Source: Isoetes taiwanensis
Lineage: Eukaryota; Streptophyta; Lycopodiopsida; Isoetales; Isoetaceae
Length of the DNA stretch: 64,000 nucleotides
Direction of reading: 5' to 3'
NCBI GenBank assembly: GCA_021234155.1
Contig: JAJEKV010000156.1
Location: 1 to 64,000 of the forward strand
Positions 54,723 through 64,000 of the stretch are shown here, piece by piece. How positions within the stretch are numbered: the first letter of the stretch is position 1; each line of letters starts with the position of its first letter. Position numbers and translations under genes: made by a program. Under the pieces are notes generated by a model. That model was not told where the DNA came from. It saw only the letters and a program-made list of their open reading frames with translations, and made no database searches.

Positions 54723-57700
54723 TCTTGTATTGGTAAAGAATGTGCCCCTCTTTATATCACAATCAACATGCCTTGATTGACGAGATAAAAGTCAATTCTA
54801 ATTAGCAAAGTGCACTTTGTCATATAAGATGATTTGGCCTCCATGAAGACACGTCACAAGTAGAAAATGTCTTAAGAGTCTTTAGAATAAGGAACATTTT
54901 GTAAGACTTTGTCTCTTTGAAACTTCTAGATATTTGATTAGATGGACTATTTAAGAAACTCAAGAAGATTAAGGATTGCGTTAGCTGTTGATGAGTTATA
55001 ACTTACTCTTATGGTAGAAGTAGGCTATTAGGCCATAATTGACGGCATAGTCACAACTAATTAGTTTGCATTGCCTACAGAAAATCTAGAATCCAAGTTC
55101 AAAATTCATGAAGAGGGAGTTATAGGGCGTAGATCTTCACAATTCAATGGTTTTTCCTTGCTCCAACACATTTTAATGCATTTTCATACGCCATCAGACG
55201 GCTTGCATGTTTTGCAGCATGGGAGTCGCATTTTGTTGTGCAAAATCTCTCCCCTCTGCAGTTGTCTAGAAGGCATGAAGAGTTGTATAAGGTTGGAGAA
55301 GATCCAAAAGAAGTGGGCAGTATATAAAGGTGACACAACTATTATTCGCGACCGATAGCCTTTAGAACCACAATTTGGGTTACCTCTACTTGCCTGAACA
55401 AGTATAAAATTCTATTTGTATTAAAAAGATATTGTTTATTTGGGCTTCGCGCACTTGATTGAGCTCTTGCCCGTGACCATGACTCGCTTATATCCCCATG
55501 GACGTAAAAAATACATCTGTCTATCTATCTTATTCTGGCTTTAGTAATGAATTTAGTTCAACGCTTGATAGAAATTCTACTACAGTTACACAAGCCACTT
55601 TTTCTCTATCATCATCATCATCTACATCTACATCTATAAGAATTTGTTTGTTCAAATATAGGTTCTAACAAATTTCAGTTAAAGAAGTACAACCATTTCT
55701 CAAAGCAACCCCACCACCCCCCCAAAAACCCGCGAGCGGTTTACCCCTCCCTGCAGTTAGTTGATTCCTGCAAAAAATAACAAGTTTGAGCAAAATATAC
55801 TCACCTGGTTATGAAGTCCTGATGCCTCCATGTCTTGTTTATGCTTGCATCCTTGGCATTGATATATATGATGATAATAAATAGTTCAAATAAAGCTTTT
55901 TCTATGGCTTCAGCAAGATGCATGAACCTTCCTTGATGACTTGCATCCTTGACACAATCAATATTCTTGCTCCTTTAAAGTCATCAGGAAGATGAAGAGG
56001 AAAACACATAGAATCAACTCTTGTCTATCATCCCACAATGGATGCAAGAGGCAAACATATACAAAGCCTCCAAATTTGAATCAGTATTTTTATTGTAACG
56101 ATTTATTAGTAAAAAACCAATCTCAAAATCAATACGTGTTTGTGGGCCAAAAAGTTTATAAACCATATCTAGTTCTAATATAGTTTATAATACAACTCCA
56201 TCACATGATAAACAAGCATTGCTTTTTGACATGCTACTAGAACATGATAGTTGTAGTTGATCTTTATTAACAACTTTAAATATGTGATTACTAATGATTA
56301 AATTGTCCAAGGTTAATAGAATGATATTTGATTACATCTATTTTTCTTGGTGTTTTTAAGTGCTATATCATGATAATTGATGGTATGCACTTTAAGTGCT
56401 ATATATGATTTTTATCACCATTATATACTATGATTGATCCTATCACCACATCATGGTAAAACGTAGTTGATTTTTTGCATGATACCAAATAGTTAACCAA
56501 ATACAATTTACCGACCTGGTTTTGAGTATAAGATATTTTATAAGGCTTATGCATCTGAGTTTAGTGATACTATTGTCAGGCATTTTATGATTGCAATACA
56601 ATGAGAACATAAACATGTGGGATTTGAACATACAATTTTACCATTTTTTATTTTTTATTTTTTTAAAAGAGCAAAACTAGCAAAAGTCACACCAGAAGGC
56701 TTTAGCAAGGTGAAATCAATTAAGACTTGGTAGCAGGTTTAGGCTACACATGTAAATAAGATAATAATAAGATAATAATATATTTTCAAGCATTAGGCTT
56801 TAGAAATTGTGAGTATCAATATTTTATGAAAGAATTTTAGATTGTGATTAGTTATCTTAGTGAGACGTGGTACCTAATAGTTGTTACATATTAGATTATG
56901 CTTGGATATTAGTTTTTGAATATTGTTGATGGTTTGTTATTTCTGTTCTTTTTCGATCTATGTATATGTAGCACAATAACAGGGGGGTCCAGGGGGATTT
57001 GATATGGATGTAAAAATGACTGTTTCTGCAGCCATAGATCATATCCCTAAAACATTGAATGGGTTATTATAAAAAAGAAACATGGATTTAAGATAAAAAA
57101 TAATTACGTTAGCTCACTTGTTATATTGGTCAAAATAGTCTTATTAGGACTTTGAGTTATTTTGGTAGAAGTTCGAGCCTTCGTATTTCATATTCTAAAA
57201 TCTTAGGCGAAGCCATATAGAAGCTTGATATTCCATGAAAACCTTAGGCGAAGCGTATTTCATATTTCAAAATCATAGGTGCCCCCAATCATAGATGACT
57301 ATAAATAAAACGAGAGGTGGTCAGAGGCTCCAACATACAGTTTAGGTCGTAGGATCGACGGATCCAACGACTGTGATAGTCCAAGGTGCACCTCGTTTAG
57401 AATATCTATCTATCTATGATATTTTGAAATATCTCAAGTATAAAGTCATTTCCAGGTCAAATTTGTTAGGAATTTAGGGTTGGAGTCATTAGATAGTGAT
57501 TTTTTGCATAGTGCTTTTTGTATATATTTTCGCATTTATGGTAATTTATTGTACTTGAAGATTAACTTTGTATTTTGTGCTTTTTCCTTTGTATGACGTA
57601 TTTAGGAAAATTTAGACTTATTCAAGGTTTTTAGACTTGTTCATATTTATAATGATTTGAAACATTGAGTGTTTGATCTTCTATTATTTCATAATCGTGC

Positions 57701-57768
57701 CAACAATAAGTATTAGTATAGAGAAGAAACCATTGCGAAGGAAATGAATCGTACTTTTGCATTTATTA
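54723..57768. other. unassigned intergenic sequence
   Basis: No gene, RNA or element recognised; strongly AT-rich after 56000. Small TCTA/ATCT microsatellites occur at 55520 and 57400. The open frame at 55071-55358 has no recognised family. Confidence 0.45.
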
Positions 57769-58851
57769 TCAATCACCAGTACATAATTCCAAATGACTTT
57801 GGACAATAGCAACTACATCGTCGGGTATTTTTTCAAGCTGTTTCATGGAACCTGCAGAGATCTTTGCCTTCCAACCATAGATTACTGATTGGACATCCAC
57901 CCATTGCCGTTGTTCACTTGGATTTGGCTTCCATCTTTTGTAGCAACATCCATTGTATTGATCTTTTAAACTCTTCCTACCTTTAGTGAGTGGCTTCCAC
58001 CATTGGATGTGAACTTGAAGACGATCTTTTAGTCCATCCTTTTGTTTAGTCGGTTTAGTCAATGCAGCACCTAGCCAAAATGGAGTCTCTTTTATATCAT
58101 CAGGCCTCACAATGAAAAACATACCTTCCATAATGTCTTTTTCAGGTTTAAACTCCTCTTTTAGTTTACCACTCGCAGGGCCACGATACACCACTTCATG
58201 ATCTTCTTCATTGTCAGTCATCATTGTAGGAACAACATCTAGATGTTGATGGAGCATCCACTGTGAACGAGGCCAAAATCCATCTTGCAACTTGGAATTT
58301 CTTACTGGAGATCCCTTTAGTTCTGCTATGACATTTTCCCAATATGAAATAATTGGTCGCACTACTTCTTGATATTTGGAACCAAAATGTCCATTTAACC
58401 CGATTTTCCAAAAATCTGTGTATTTTGAAATGCCAGATATGATATTTTCCTCTTCCCTCATATGTTCATTAAGGGGCACAGGCTCAGGTTCACCTTTGGG
58501 CAATATTTGCCTAGTATCATCATCTTTTTTAAAAAGTTCAATACCATCTTCAGGCTCCCATGCCGCCTGCTTAGGGGTAGAAGCATGAAAGGGTGGGCAA
58601 AAAAAGTGCCCGTATTTTACATTTACAAATTCAAAATGTAAGGAAATCCCTCCCCCCCAGAAATTATTATTCTTGGAATGAATCATTAATAGGGCAAATA
58701 ATTTTGAACTCTCCTCCCGCGCTCTGTTCAACCTTCCTCCCGCTCGAATCTCCATAGCCGAAAGCTTGACATCCATATTCGAACCTCCATAGCCGAAAGC
58801 TTGACATCCATATTCAACCTCCATAGCCAAGATCGGGACCTCCATAGCCAA
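57769..58851 (-). CDS. transposase C-terminal-like protein
   Basis: One open frame of 360 residues. The first 35 residues come from a small tandem repeat and may be noncoding. The middle has KYTDFWKIGLNGHFG and RPIISYWENVIAELKGSP. The last 130 residues have YRGPASGKLKEEF, GMFFIVRPDD, FWLGAALTKP, VHIQWWKP and IPDDVVAIVQSHL. This layout (a beta-rich domain with FW.G and WW.P near the end) is like the tail of the large transposase class suspected at 15361-17403. I see no DDE catalytic residues, so it would be the 3' part only, or a downstream exon. It lies 44 bases from, and divergent to, the Ulp1-type gene. Function is uncertain. Confidence 0.5.
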   Translation of the reverse strand: MAMEVPILAMEVEYGCQAFGYGGSNMDVKLSAMEIRAGGRLNRAREESSKLFALLMIHSKNNNFWGGGISLHFEFVNVKYGHFFCPPFHASTPKQAAWEPEDGIELFKKDDDTRQILPKGEPEPVPLNEHMREEENIISGISKYTDFWKIGLNGHFGSKYQEVVRPIISYWENVIAELKGSPVRNSKLQDGFWPRSQWMLHQHLDVVPTMMTDNEEDHEVVYRGPASGKLKEEFKPEKDIMEGMFFIVRPDDIKETPFWLGAALTKPTKQKDGLKDRLQVHIQWWKPLTKGRKSLKDQYNGCCYKRWKPNPSEQRQWVDVQSVIYGWKAKISAGSMKQLEKIPDDVVAIVQSHLELCTGD

Positions 58852-58860
58852 AAGCTTGCA
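58740..58860 (+). repeat. short tandem repeat between divergent genes
   Basis: CCTCCATAGCCGAAAGCTTG and ACATCCATATTC form three to four units of about 27-38 bp. They would encode repeated A-MEV-like residues at the start of the minus-strand frame. Confidence 0.8.
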
Positions 58861-58895
58861 TTTTCGTGAGAGTGAAGCACCGGGGGGAAGAGATC

Positions 58896-61800
58896 ATGAC
58901 GAAACAGCTTGGAACAAAGACATCTCCAAGGAAATCTCCCGCCAACAAACCTCAGAAAAGCCCATGTCAAGGTCTCCCACTAGAACTGCCGCCCGAAAAC
59001 TCAAGAGTGCGTCTTCTTCAGATCGGGAGGTCTTGTCGCCCGAAGTTTGACAAAGGTAAGCATTAGGCGCCTTTTAGGAGCAACAATTTTGATAGCATAT
59101 TTCCAGGGCTAGTGCAAATAGTGCGGGATGTTTGGGGTTCTCAAGCCCCCGCTTTGTTAGGGGTTATCAAAAGTGCGTGGATTGCCCTGGTTGGATGGCG
59201 ATTTTTTTCGTGGTAATGAAAGCACGTTTTTTGTAGAAGGGACATTGCAAATCATTACATTCCATTGTATTTTGCCCGAGCATATGCACTTCATTACAAA
59301 GGAGTAAGCATTGATTGGGATGAGGTGAAAGCAAGTGCAAGTCTTCATTCAAAAGGCTCTCAAAAAAAGAATCGACTCTACGTAATTAGCTACGCTTGTT
59401 AAAGCTATTAAATGTATGCCTCGGGTAGAATTGGGGCAGCAGCGGTTGGAAATGATGAAAAGGTGGAGGAAAACAAGAGCATTAGATTACGCCTCCATGC
59501 TTGATGAAATGAGACTTTAAAAGAGAAAAGGAAAACAATGGAAATTGAACTGTTGAAGCATGAGAGTGATAAGAGCTTCTTGACAAGACTTGTGCGCGAG
59601 TAAAGATGCAAAAATATGTGAGCAGATCAAAGATTATGGCAGGTTTAAAAGCAAGCGGGAAATAACTCCGATGTGCAAATGGCTTTGGCATCCCATTTAG
59701 AGGAGGAGAAATCAAGTTATATTGCTGACTTAGATGCTCTAATGATTCCCATTGATTGTTTAAAGGCTGATTTGCAAGAATTAGAAGTCGCCATTGAAAA
59801 AAATCAGCAAGGATTTGGAAGTTAATTCCAACCGTGAGAATAGAATAAAGGAGATGACTAAGCATTTGGAAAGATCAGACCGATAAGCTGCGCAGCCCTG
59901 CTCCCATACTAAAGAAGACAAGGCCGAGCTTCATTCTCACATATAAGCAATACTTGCAAAGAAATGCAATGATTGCCTTGACTTCGACCATGGTAATATC
60001 TCCACTTTGTGGTCATACATATTGTCTATTTTGTCTTATATTCGGGGTTTCAACGACGAATACATGTGTACATGATTGTTCATGGTCCCAGGACCTGCGA
60101 CCGCTTTTGAGAATCCCTTGGGAGATACATCTATTTCTATTTTGATTACATAATTAGTTTGAGTGTACTTAGATGTAGTTAGTTTCCATCATGTACATAA
60201 GCGTATTAACATTTGATTTGGCGTGGTTTTGTCTTTACCGTAAAGAGGAAATGTATTTTTACATTCAGACTTTACATTTACATGTGCCATGAAGTGCTTT
60301 TTCTCGAATTCCTTTACTGTGGGTGTATTAATAGGGTGTATTGCATTGACTGTACTTTGCATTTACATGTGATCAGAAATGCATATGAATTTGGTATTTG
60401 CCTTTCCTTTACATTCAATGCTGAATGATGTATTTGATAGGGTGTATTGATAAAATATTTTGTTCTGAAATACATTTGAATTTAGTATTTGGTTTTCCTT
60501 TACATTGTGATAGCTATGTACACTAATGTACTTCTATTTTGTCGTTACATTATCGCGAGAAAGTTTACTGTAGTAAAACCTACTTGCATGTAATTAACAT
60601 TTGTTTGCTTTTGATTTGCATCCGATTGTTTTTCTTTGATTTTGCTTCTATCTACTCTACATCTTCCCTTGATTCTGAATCAAGTGTTTACATTTCTTAT
60701 TGACACCCAATTGTGTCAATGCAGACATGGGTAGTATCAAGAAAGGAAGAAGTAAAACTGCAGGTAAACTAAACAATTCATGTTTCGTGCACTATGCTTA
60801 AGTTCTGAATATAGCAAAATTTCATGTTGTAGGTGAAAAGAAGAATGTTATTGAGAAGGGGTTGCATTTACCATTCTCAGACATCCCAATTGCTGAACCT
60901 GGCACAAAAGATGCTGCTGCTATCGATGTTGGAAGTCCATCCACATCTACATCACCTTTGAGAATTGCAACAACTCATAAGCAATCAGTGCAGGATTTGG
61001 AGACAGAGGGGTATGTGGAAGGTAGGGTGATTACATTCTGATTACATTAAGATTGCATCTGTTGTAGTTAGAGTTCACTAATGTTCAATATTTTGCAGCA
61101 GAGGTTGTTTTCCAAAAAGAGATCCCACTGTTGAAGCCGAAATGCTATTATTGAGCAACTATCGAAAGCCAGAAAAGTAATTCTCTCTCCTTTTCAGGGT
61201 TTCTATTTTTTTTTTTTGTATTTTGAAACTTACGTTGACGTGTTTACAGATAAAATTACTGAAGATGTTGGTGACGACATTGAAAACAGTCCTGAAGCTG
61301 CTGTTTTTCAAGTTGAGGAAAAGGCTTGTTCTTTGGCAGGTACGTGTTTCTTTTTTTGTCTTGCTTTCAAAACATTAGAATGAAGCACTTTCTTGTCTTC
61401 AGAGACTTGCGACGATTCAAAGGAGCTAGATGATGTTGAAGAAGCCTTGGAGATTGCAGCCAAGGCAACGACTAAATTTATGGTCAAAGCTGATGCCAAA
61501 ACAGCTGAAAAAAAGAGAGTGCAAAACGGAAGCGGGGACATCCGCACGCAAAACGGTAATTGCTAGCTTACATTGACTTATACTTCAGTAGCTTATTATA
61601 TTTTACTCGTTTTGCAGGTCTAAACCACTGGAAACAGAGATTGGAAGGTATCAATTTATGCTTTATTGTCATGGATCAATTGTTAATATGACACTAACAT
61701 TGACTTACTTATACTTCAGTAGCTTATTATATTTTACTCGTTTTGCAGGTCTAAACCACTGGAAACAGAGATTGGAAGGTATCAATTTATGCTTTATTGT

Positions 61801-62885
61801 CATGGATCAATTGTTAATATGATACTAACATCTTGGATCGACAAACGTAAAATGATGACAAGGATAAACTTATGGAATTCACGCCATTCACGCCATTCAA
61901 GAACTGTCCGCCGGCTGAAATGAAAGTGGTTGCATCTGACATAGCAATTTTATGTGCAACTAACTCTAAAATGAGTAGCCGCTTAGTGGATCTTTATGGC
62001 AGGTAATAACTTGGTTGTAACCGAGCTGTATTTGTTGCTATTCCTTGTCTCTAATGTTAATCTTAATCTAATCCAGGTGCTTGTATGAGACATTGCCTTT
62101 CGAGTGGAAGAGCAAAATCTTTTTTTATCCTGCTTACAACTATATAAGGTTTAGAGAAGCTACCAGCAGCAAAAGAAAGGGTGAATCAGCTGAAGGATCA
62201 CTGAATGTCATTGAAATAGTGAAATCAGGGATGAAGGGGATTGTGGTAGCTAAATGCCATCATATCCTTGCACCTATCCTTGAGAATGACCATTTTGTGC
62301 TGGCTGTGTTTTTACGCTCGCACCATCTGATTCCAAGATCCTACCTGCACCAGGAATTCACGTCTTGAATCCTCTTACAGGTTATGCGACGAATGAGAAA
62401 GCAATCAAAGGGTATGTAATACTTTAAGTTGTTGCTTTGCTTTTCTTCGCTAATTCGCCCCTGCTAAATTTCGTGATATGTAGGCTGCACACACAAATGT
62501 TAACCACATCGATCGGTCAAGTATCTAGAGGCGTCGATTTCATGAAGAGAAATAATGTTAATCGGATTCAGCAAGTAGAGGTGCCACAGCAGCCCGATTT
62601 AACATCATGTGGGTTGTATGTGATGGGATTTATGCACAAATATGTTGAAGCTCTTGTCTCTGGTAGAGATATGGAAGTAAGTTGTATGCCTTCCCTTGTA
62701 TGTACTGCATCTCATGTTCCTTTAAATATTTCTAACCTTATTTATGGATGTCACAGATTACATCTAAATGGTTCTCTCATGAATACGCCCTGTCACGACG
62801 ACAATTTCTAATAGATGCTTTGGTCATGCATTGTGATGCCAATCCGAAAGAACGTATCAGCCGGCCAGCCCCTCCGATTTTTTGA
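58896..62885 (+). CDS. Ulp1/C48-type cysteine protease gene, multi-exon
   Basis: Exon 1 (58896-59055, MTKQLGTKTSPRKSPANKP, donor GTAAGC). A coiled-coil part follows in broken frames (about 59440-59880). Clear exons: 60725-60763, 60833-61010, 61099-61176, 61250-61339, 61403-61555, two copies of a 30-nt exon (61618-61647 and 61749-61778), about 61855-62002, 62077-62411, 62484-62676 and 62757-62885. The protease part has HHILAPI..NDHFVLAVF (catalytic His), VLNPLTGYATNEKAIKG and VPQQPDLTSCGLYVMGF (Gln and catalytic Cys). The position usually held by Asp in V(L)DSL reads Asn. A frame change lies near 62313. Such Ulp1 genes are often carried by plant transposons. I infer the coiled-coil and protease parts form one gene from strand and order. 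Confidence 0.65.
61581..61860 (+). repeat. 131-bp tandem duplication containing a 30-nt exon
   Basis: From ATTGACTTA..TACTTCAG through the exon SKPLETEIGR to ATTGTTAATATGA, the sequence is repeated almost without change. Acceptor (TTTTGCAG) and donor (GTATCAAT) are kept in both. Because 30 nt is a whole number of codons, inclusion of either or both copies keeps the frame. Confidence 0.93.
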
Positions 62886-63159
62886 AATGATCATGAGTCC
62901 GAAAGTATCCGATTTTGCAAGATGAACTATGTAAATGGCTTATATATATCTTTTGTTCACATTTGTGTTCACATTTCCTATCATAAGGAATGTGTAAATG
63001 ACACTATCTTTGAATAGTATACTACTTGATAGTATACTTTATGACTATGTAAGTTTTTTTTTTTGAAGAAAAAAGATTTCTGATTTAAAGAAGCCTTGTA
63101 CCCTTTTTGGTCAATCAAAACAGTTACTTGATTGTTTCGACTGATATATTTTGTGACCT
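62886..63159. other. 3' flank of the Ulp1-type gene
   Basis: AT-rich, no features apart from a T-run at 63054-63064. Confidence 0.5.
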
Positions 63160-63700
63160 TGTACCACACCACACCCCACAACACCACACCACAATCCACA
63201 ACACCACACCACCACACCCCACCACACTCCACCACACCACATCATACCACCACACACCACTACACACACCACCACACCCCACCACCACCACCACACCCCA
63301 CCACCACCACACACCACACCACCACCCCCACCACCACACTCCTGCTTGCTCCACACTCCACCATTTGGTGTATGGTGTATGGTGTGTGGTGAATGGTGTG
63401 GTGTGTGGTGGATGTGCTAGATTACGGTGAATATGATAGTTGGTGTATGGTCTATGGTGTATGGTGTGTGGGTGAATGGTGTGGTGTGTGGTGAGGTGTG
63501 GTGAATGGTGTGGTGTGTGGTGGGATGTGCTCGTTCTGGTGAATATGATAGTTGGTGTATGGTCTATGGTGTATGGTGTGTGGTGTGGTGTGTGGTGGGG
63601 TGTGTGGTGTGTGGTGTGGTGTGTGGTGGGATGTGCTCGTTCCTGGTTAATATGATAGTGTGGGGCATGGTATGGTGCATGGTTTGGTGTGGTATACACA
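63160..63700. repeat. inverted CCACAC / GTGTGG low-complexity tract
   Basis: 63160-63365 is almost wholly C/A (CCACACCAC units). 63366-63690 is G/T-rich (GGTGTATGGTGTGTGGTG units) and contains a repeated 95-130-bp higher-order unit with GTGCTCGTTC..GTGAATATGATAG. The halves can pair as a long imperfect hairpin. Open frames here are artefacts of composition. Confidence 0.9.
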
Positions 63701-63826
63701 CCCTAACAGTTTAGTGTTCATTTCATGCAGATGGTATTGTTCAAGAGGTTTCTGGACCAACATCCAGAAATTTTTGGCAGATGCTTCAGATGCTTCAAGA
63801 TGCATTTAACACTAGAGTTGTCCCGG

Positions 63827-63860
63827 GGACCATTTCTGGTCCATGGACCAGAAATGGTCC
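63827..63860. repeat. perfect 34-bp palindrome
   Basis: GGACCATTTCTGGTCC, AT, then GGACCAGAAATGGTCC. The preceding sequence (63750-63775) holds a looser copy, GGACCAACATCCAGAAATTT. It could be the end of a foldback element continuing beyond the window. Confidence 0.9.
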
Positions 63861-64000
63861 ACCATACCCCCTGCCACTTAAACCCATATATCTCACAAGA
63901 GAAATTTTAATTTTAAAATATACCACCACTATTTGAGTCTTCACTTGATCCTTAACGACTTGTGAGAATTTCATGACTACTAGAATCACCTTTATATTGG

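Noticed and set aside
63124-63699. 191-codon and other frames in the CA/GT tract
   Set aside because: Low-complexity His/Thr/Pro and Val/Gly/Trp translations, with no evidence of coding.

Overview
The window is nuclear DNA of a vascular land plant. It holds a spliced lysine/histidine-type amino-acid transporter gene, an acyltransferase fragment of the BAHD family, plant LINEs with DUF4283 ORF1 proteins, a Ty3/gypsy chromovirus fragment and Ulp1-type protease genes. Gene density is low and transposon content high, which suggests a large genome such as a gymnosperm or fern; I cannot name the species.

Layout. 1-7.5 kb: an inverted repeat (953-2240 against 7058-7506) around a broken two-exon BAHD/HCT-like gene. 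7.7-10.4 kb: a LINE reverse-transcriptase remnant (+) and a Ty3/gypsy integrase-chromodomain remnant (-). 10,563-17,783: a 7.2-kb terminal-inverted-repeat element with 4-bp target duplications, sitting in a dispersed repeat whose unoccupied form occurs twice elsewhere in the window. It carries a beta-class DNA methyltransferase, a ParB-domain protein and a divergently oriented transposase-like gene, plus two arrays of 15-18 bp palindromes at about 41-bp spacing upstream of these genes. This is the most unusual object here. 18.2-20.8 kb: about 18 copies of a 140-bp satellite built on an inverted repeat. 21.1-22.7 kb: a Ulp1-protease-like gene remnant. 25.0-25.6 kb: a four-span membrane protein gene.

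26,472-45,799 is a tandem duplication of about 9.5 kb. Each unit contains three fused partial LINEs (C on +, B and A on -), a dispersed repeat and the 3' exons of the transporter. The second unit runs on into the whole transporter gene (48,685 to 45,043, eight exons, minus strand). The first unit holds only a copy of exons 5-8. A 362-bp element inserted only into unit 2 after the duplication.

48.7-57.7 kb is mostly sequence without recognisable genes. 57.8-62.9 kb holds a divergent gene pair: a protein resembling the C-terminal part of a large transposase (-), and a many-exon Ulp1/C48 protease gene (+) with a duplicated 30-nt exon. The window ends with an inverted CA/GT-rich low-complexity tract and a perfect 34-bp palindrome.

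A general caution. The two duplicated units agree perfectly over long stretches and differ in dense patches, nearly always at CAG/CTG or CCG trinucleotides. The damage alternates between units and also hits conserved splice acceptors. That looks like consensus error at CHG (methylated) sites rather than evolution, so several genes called broken here may be intact in the organism.
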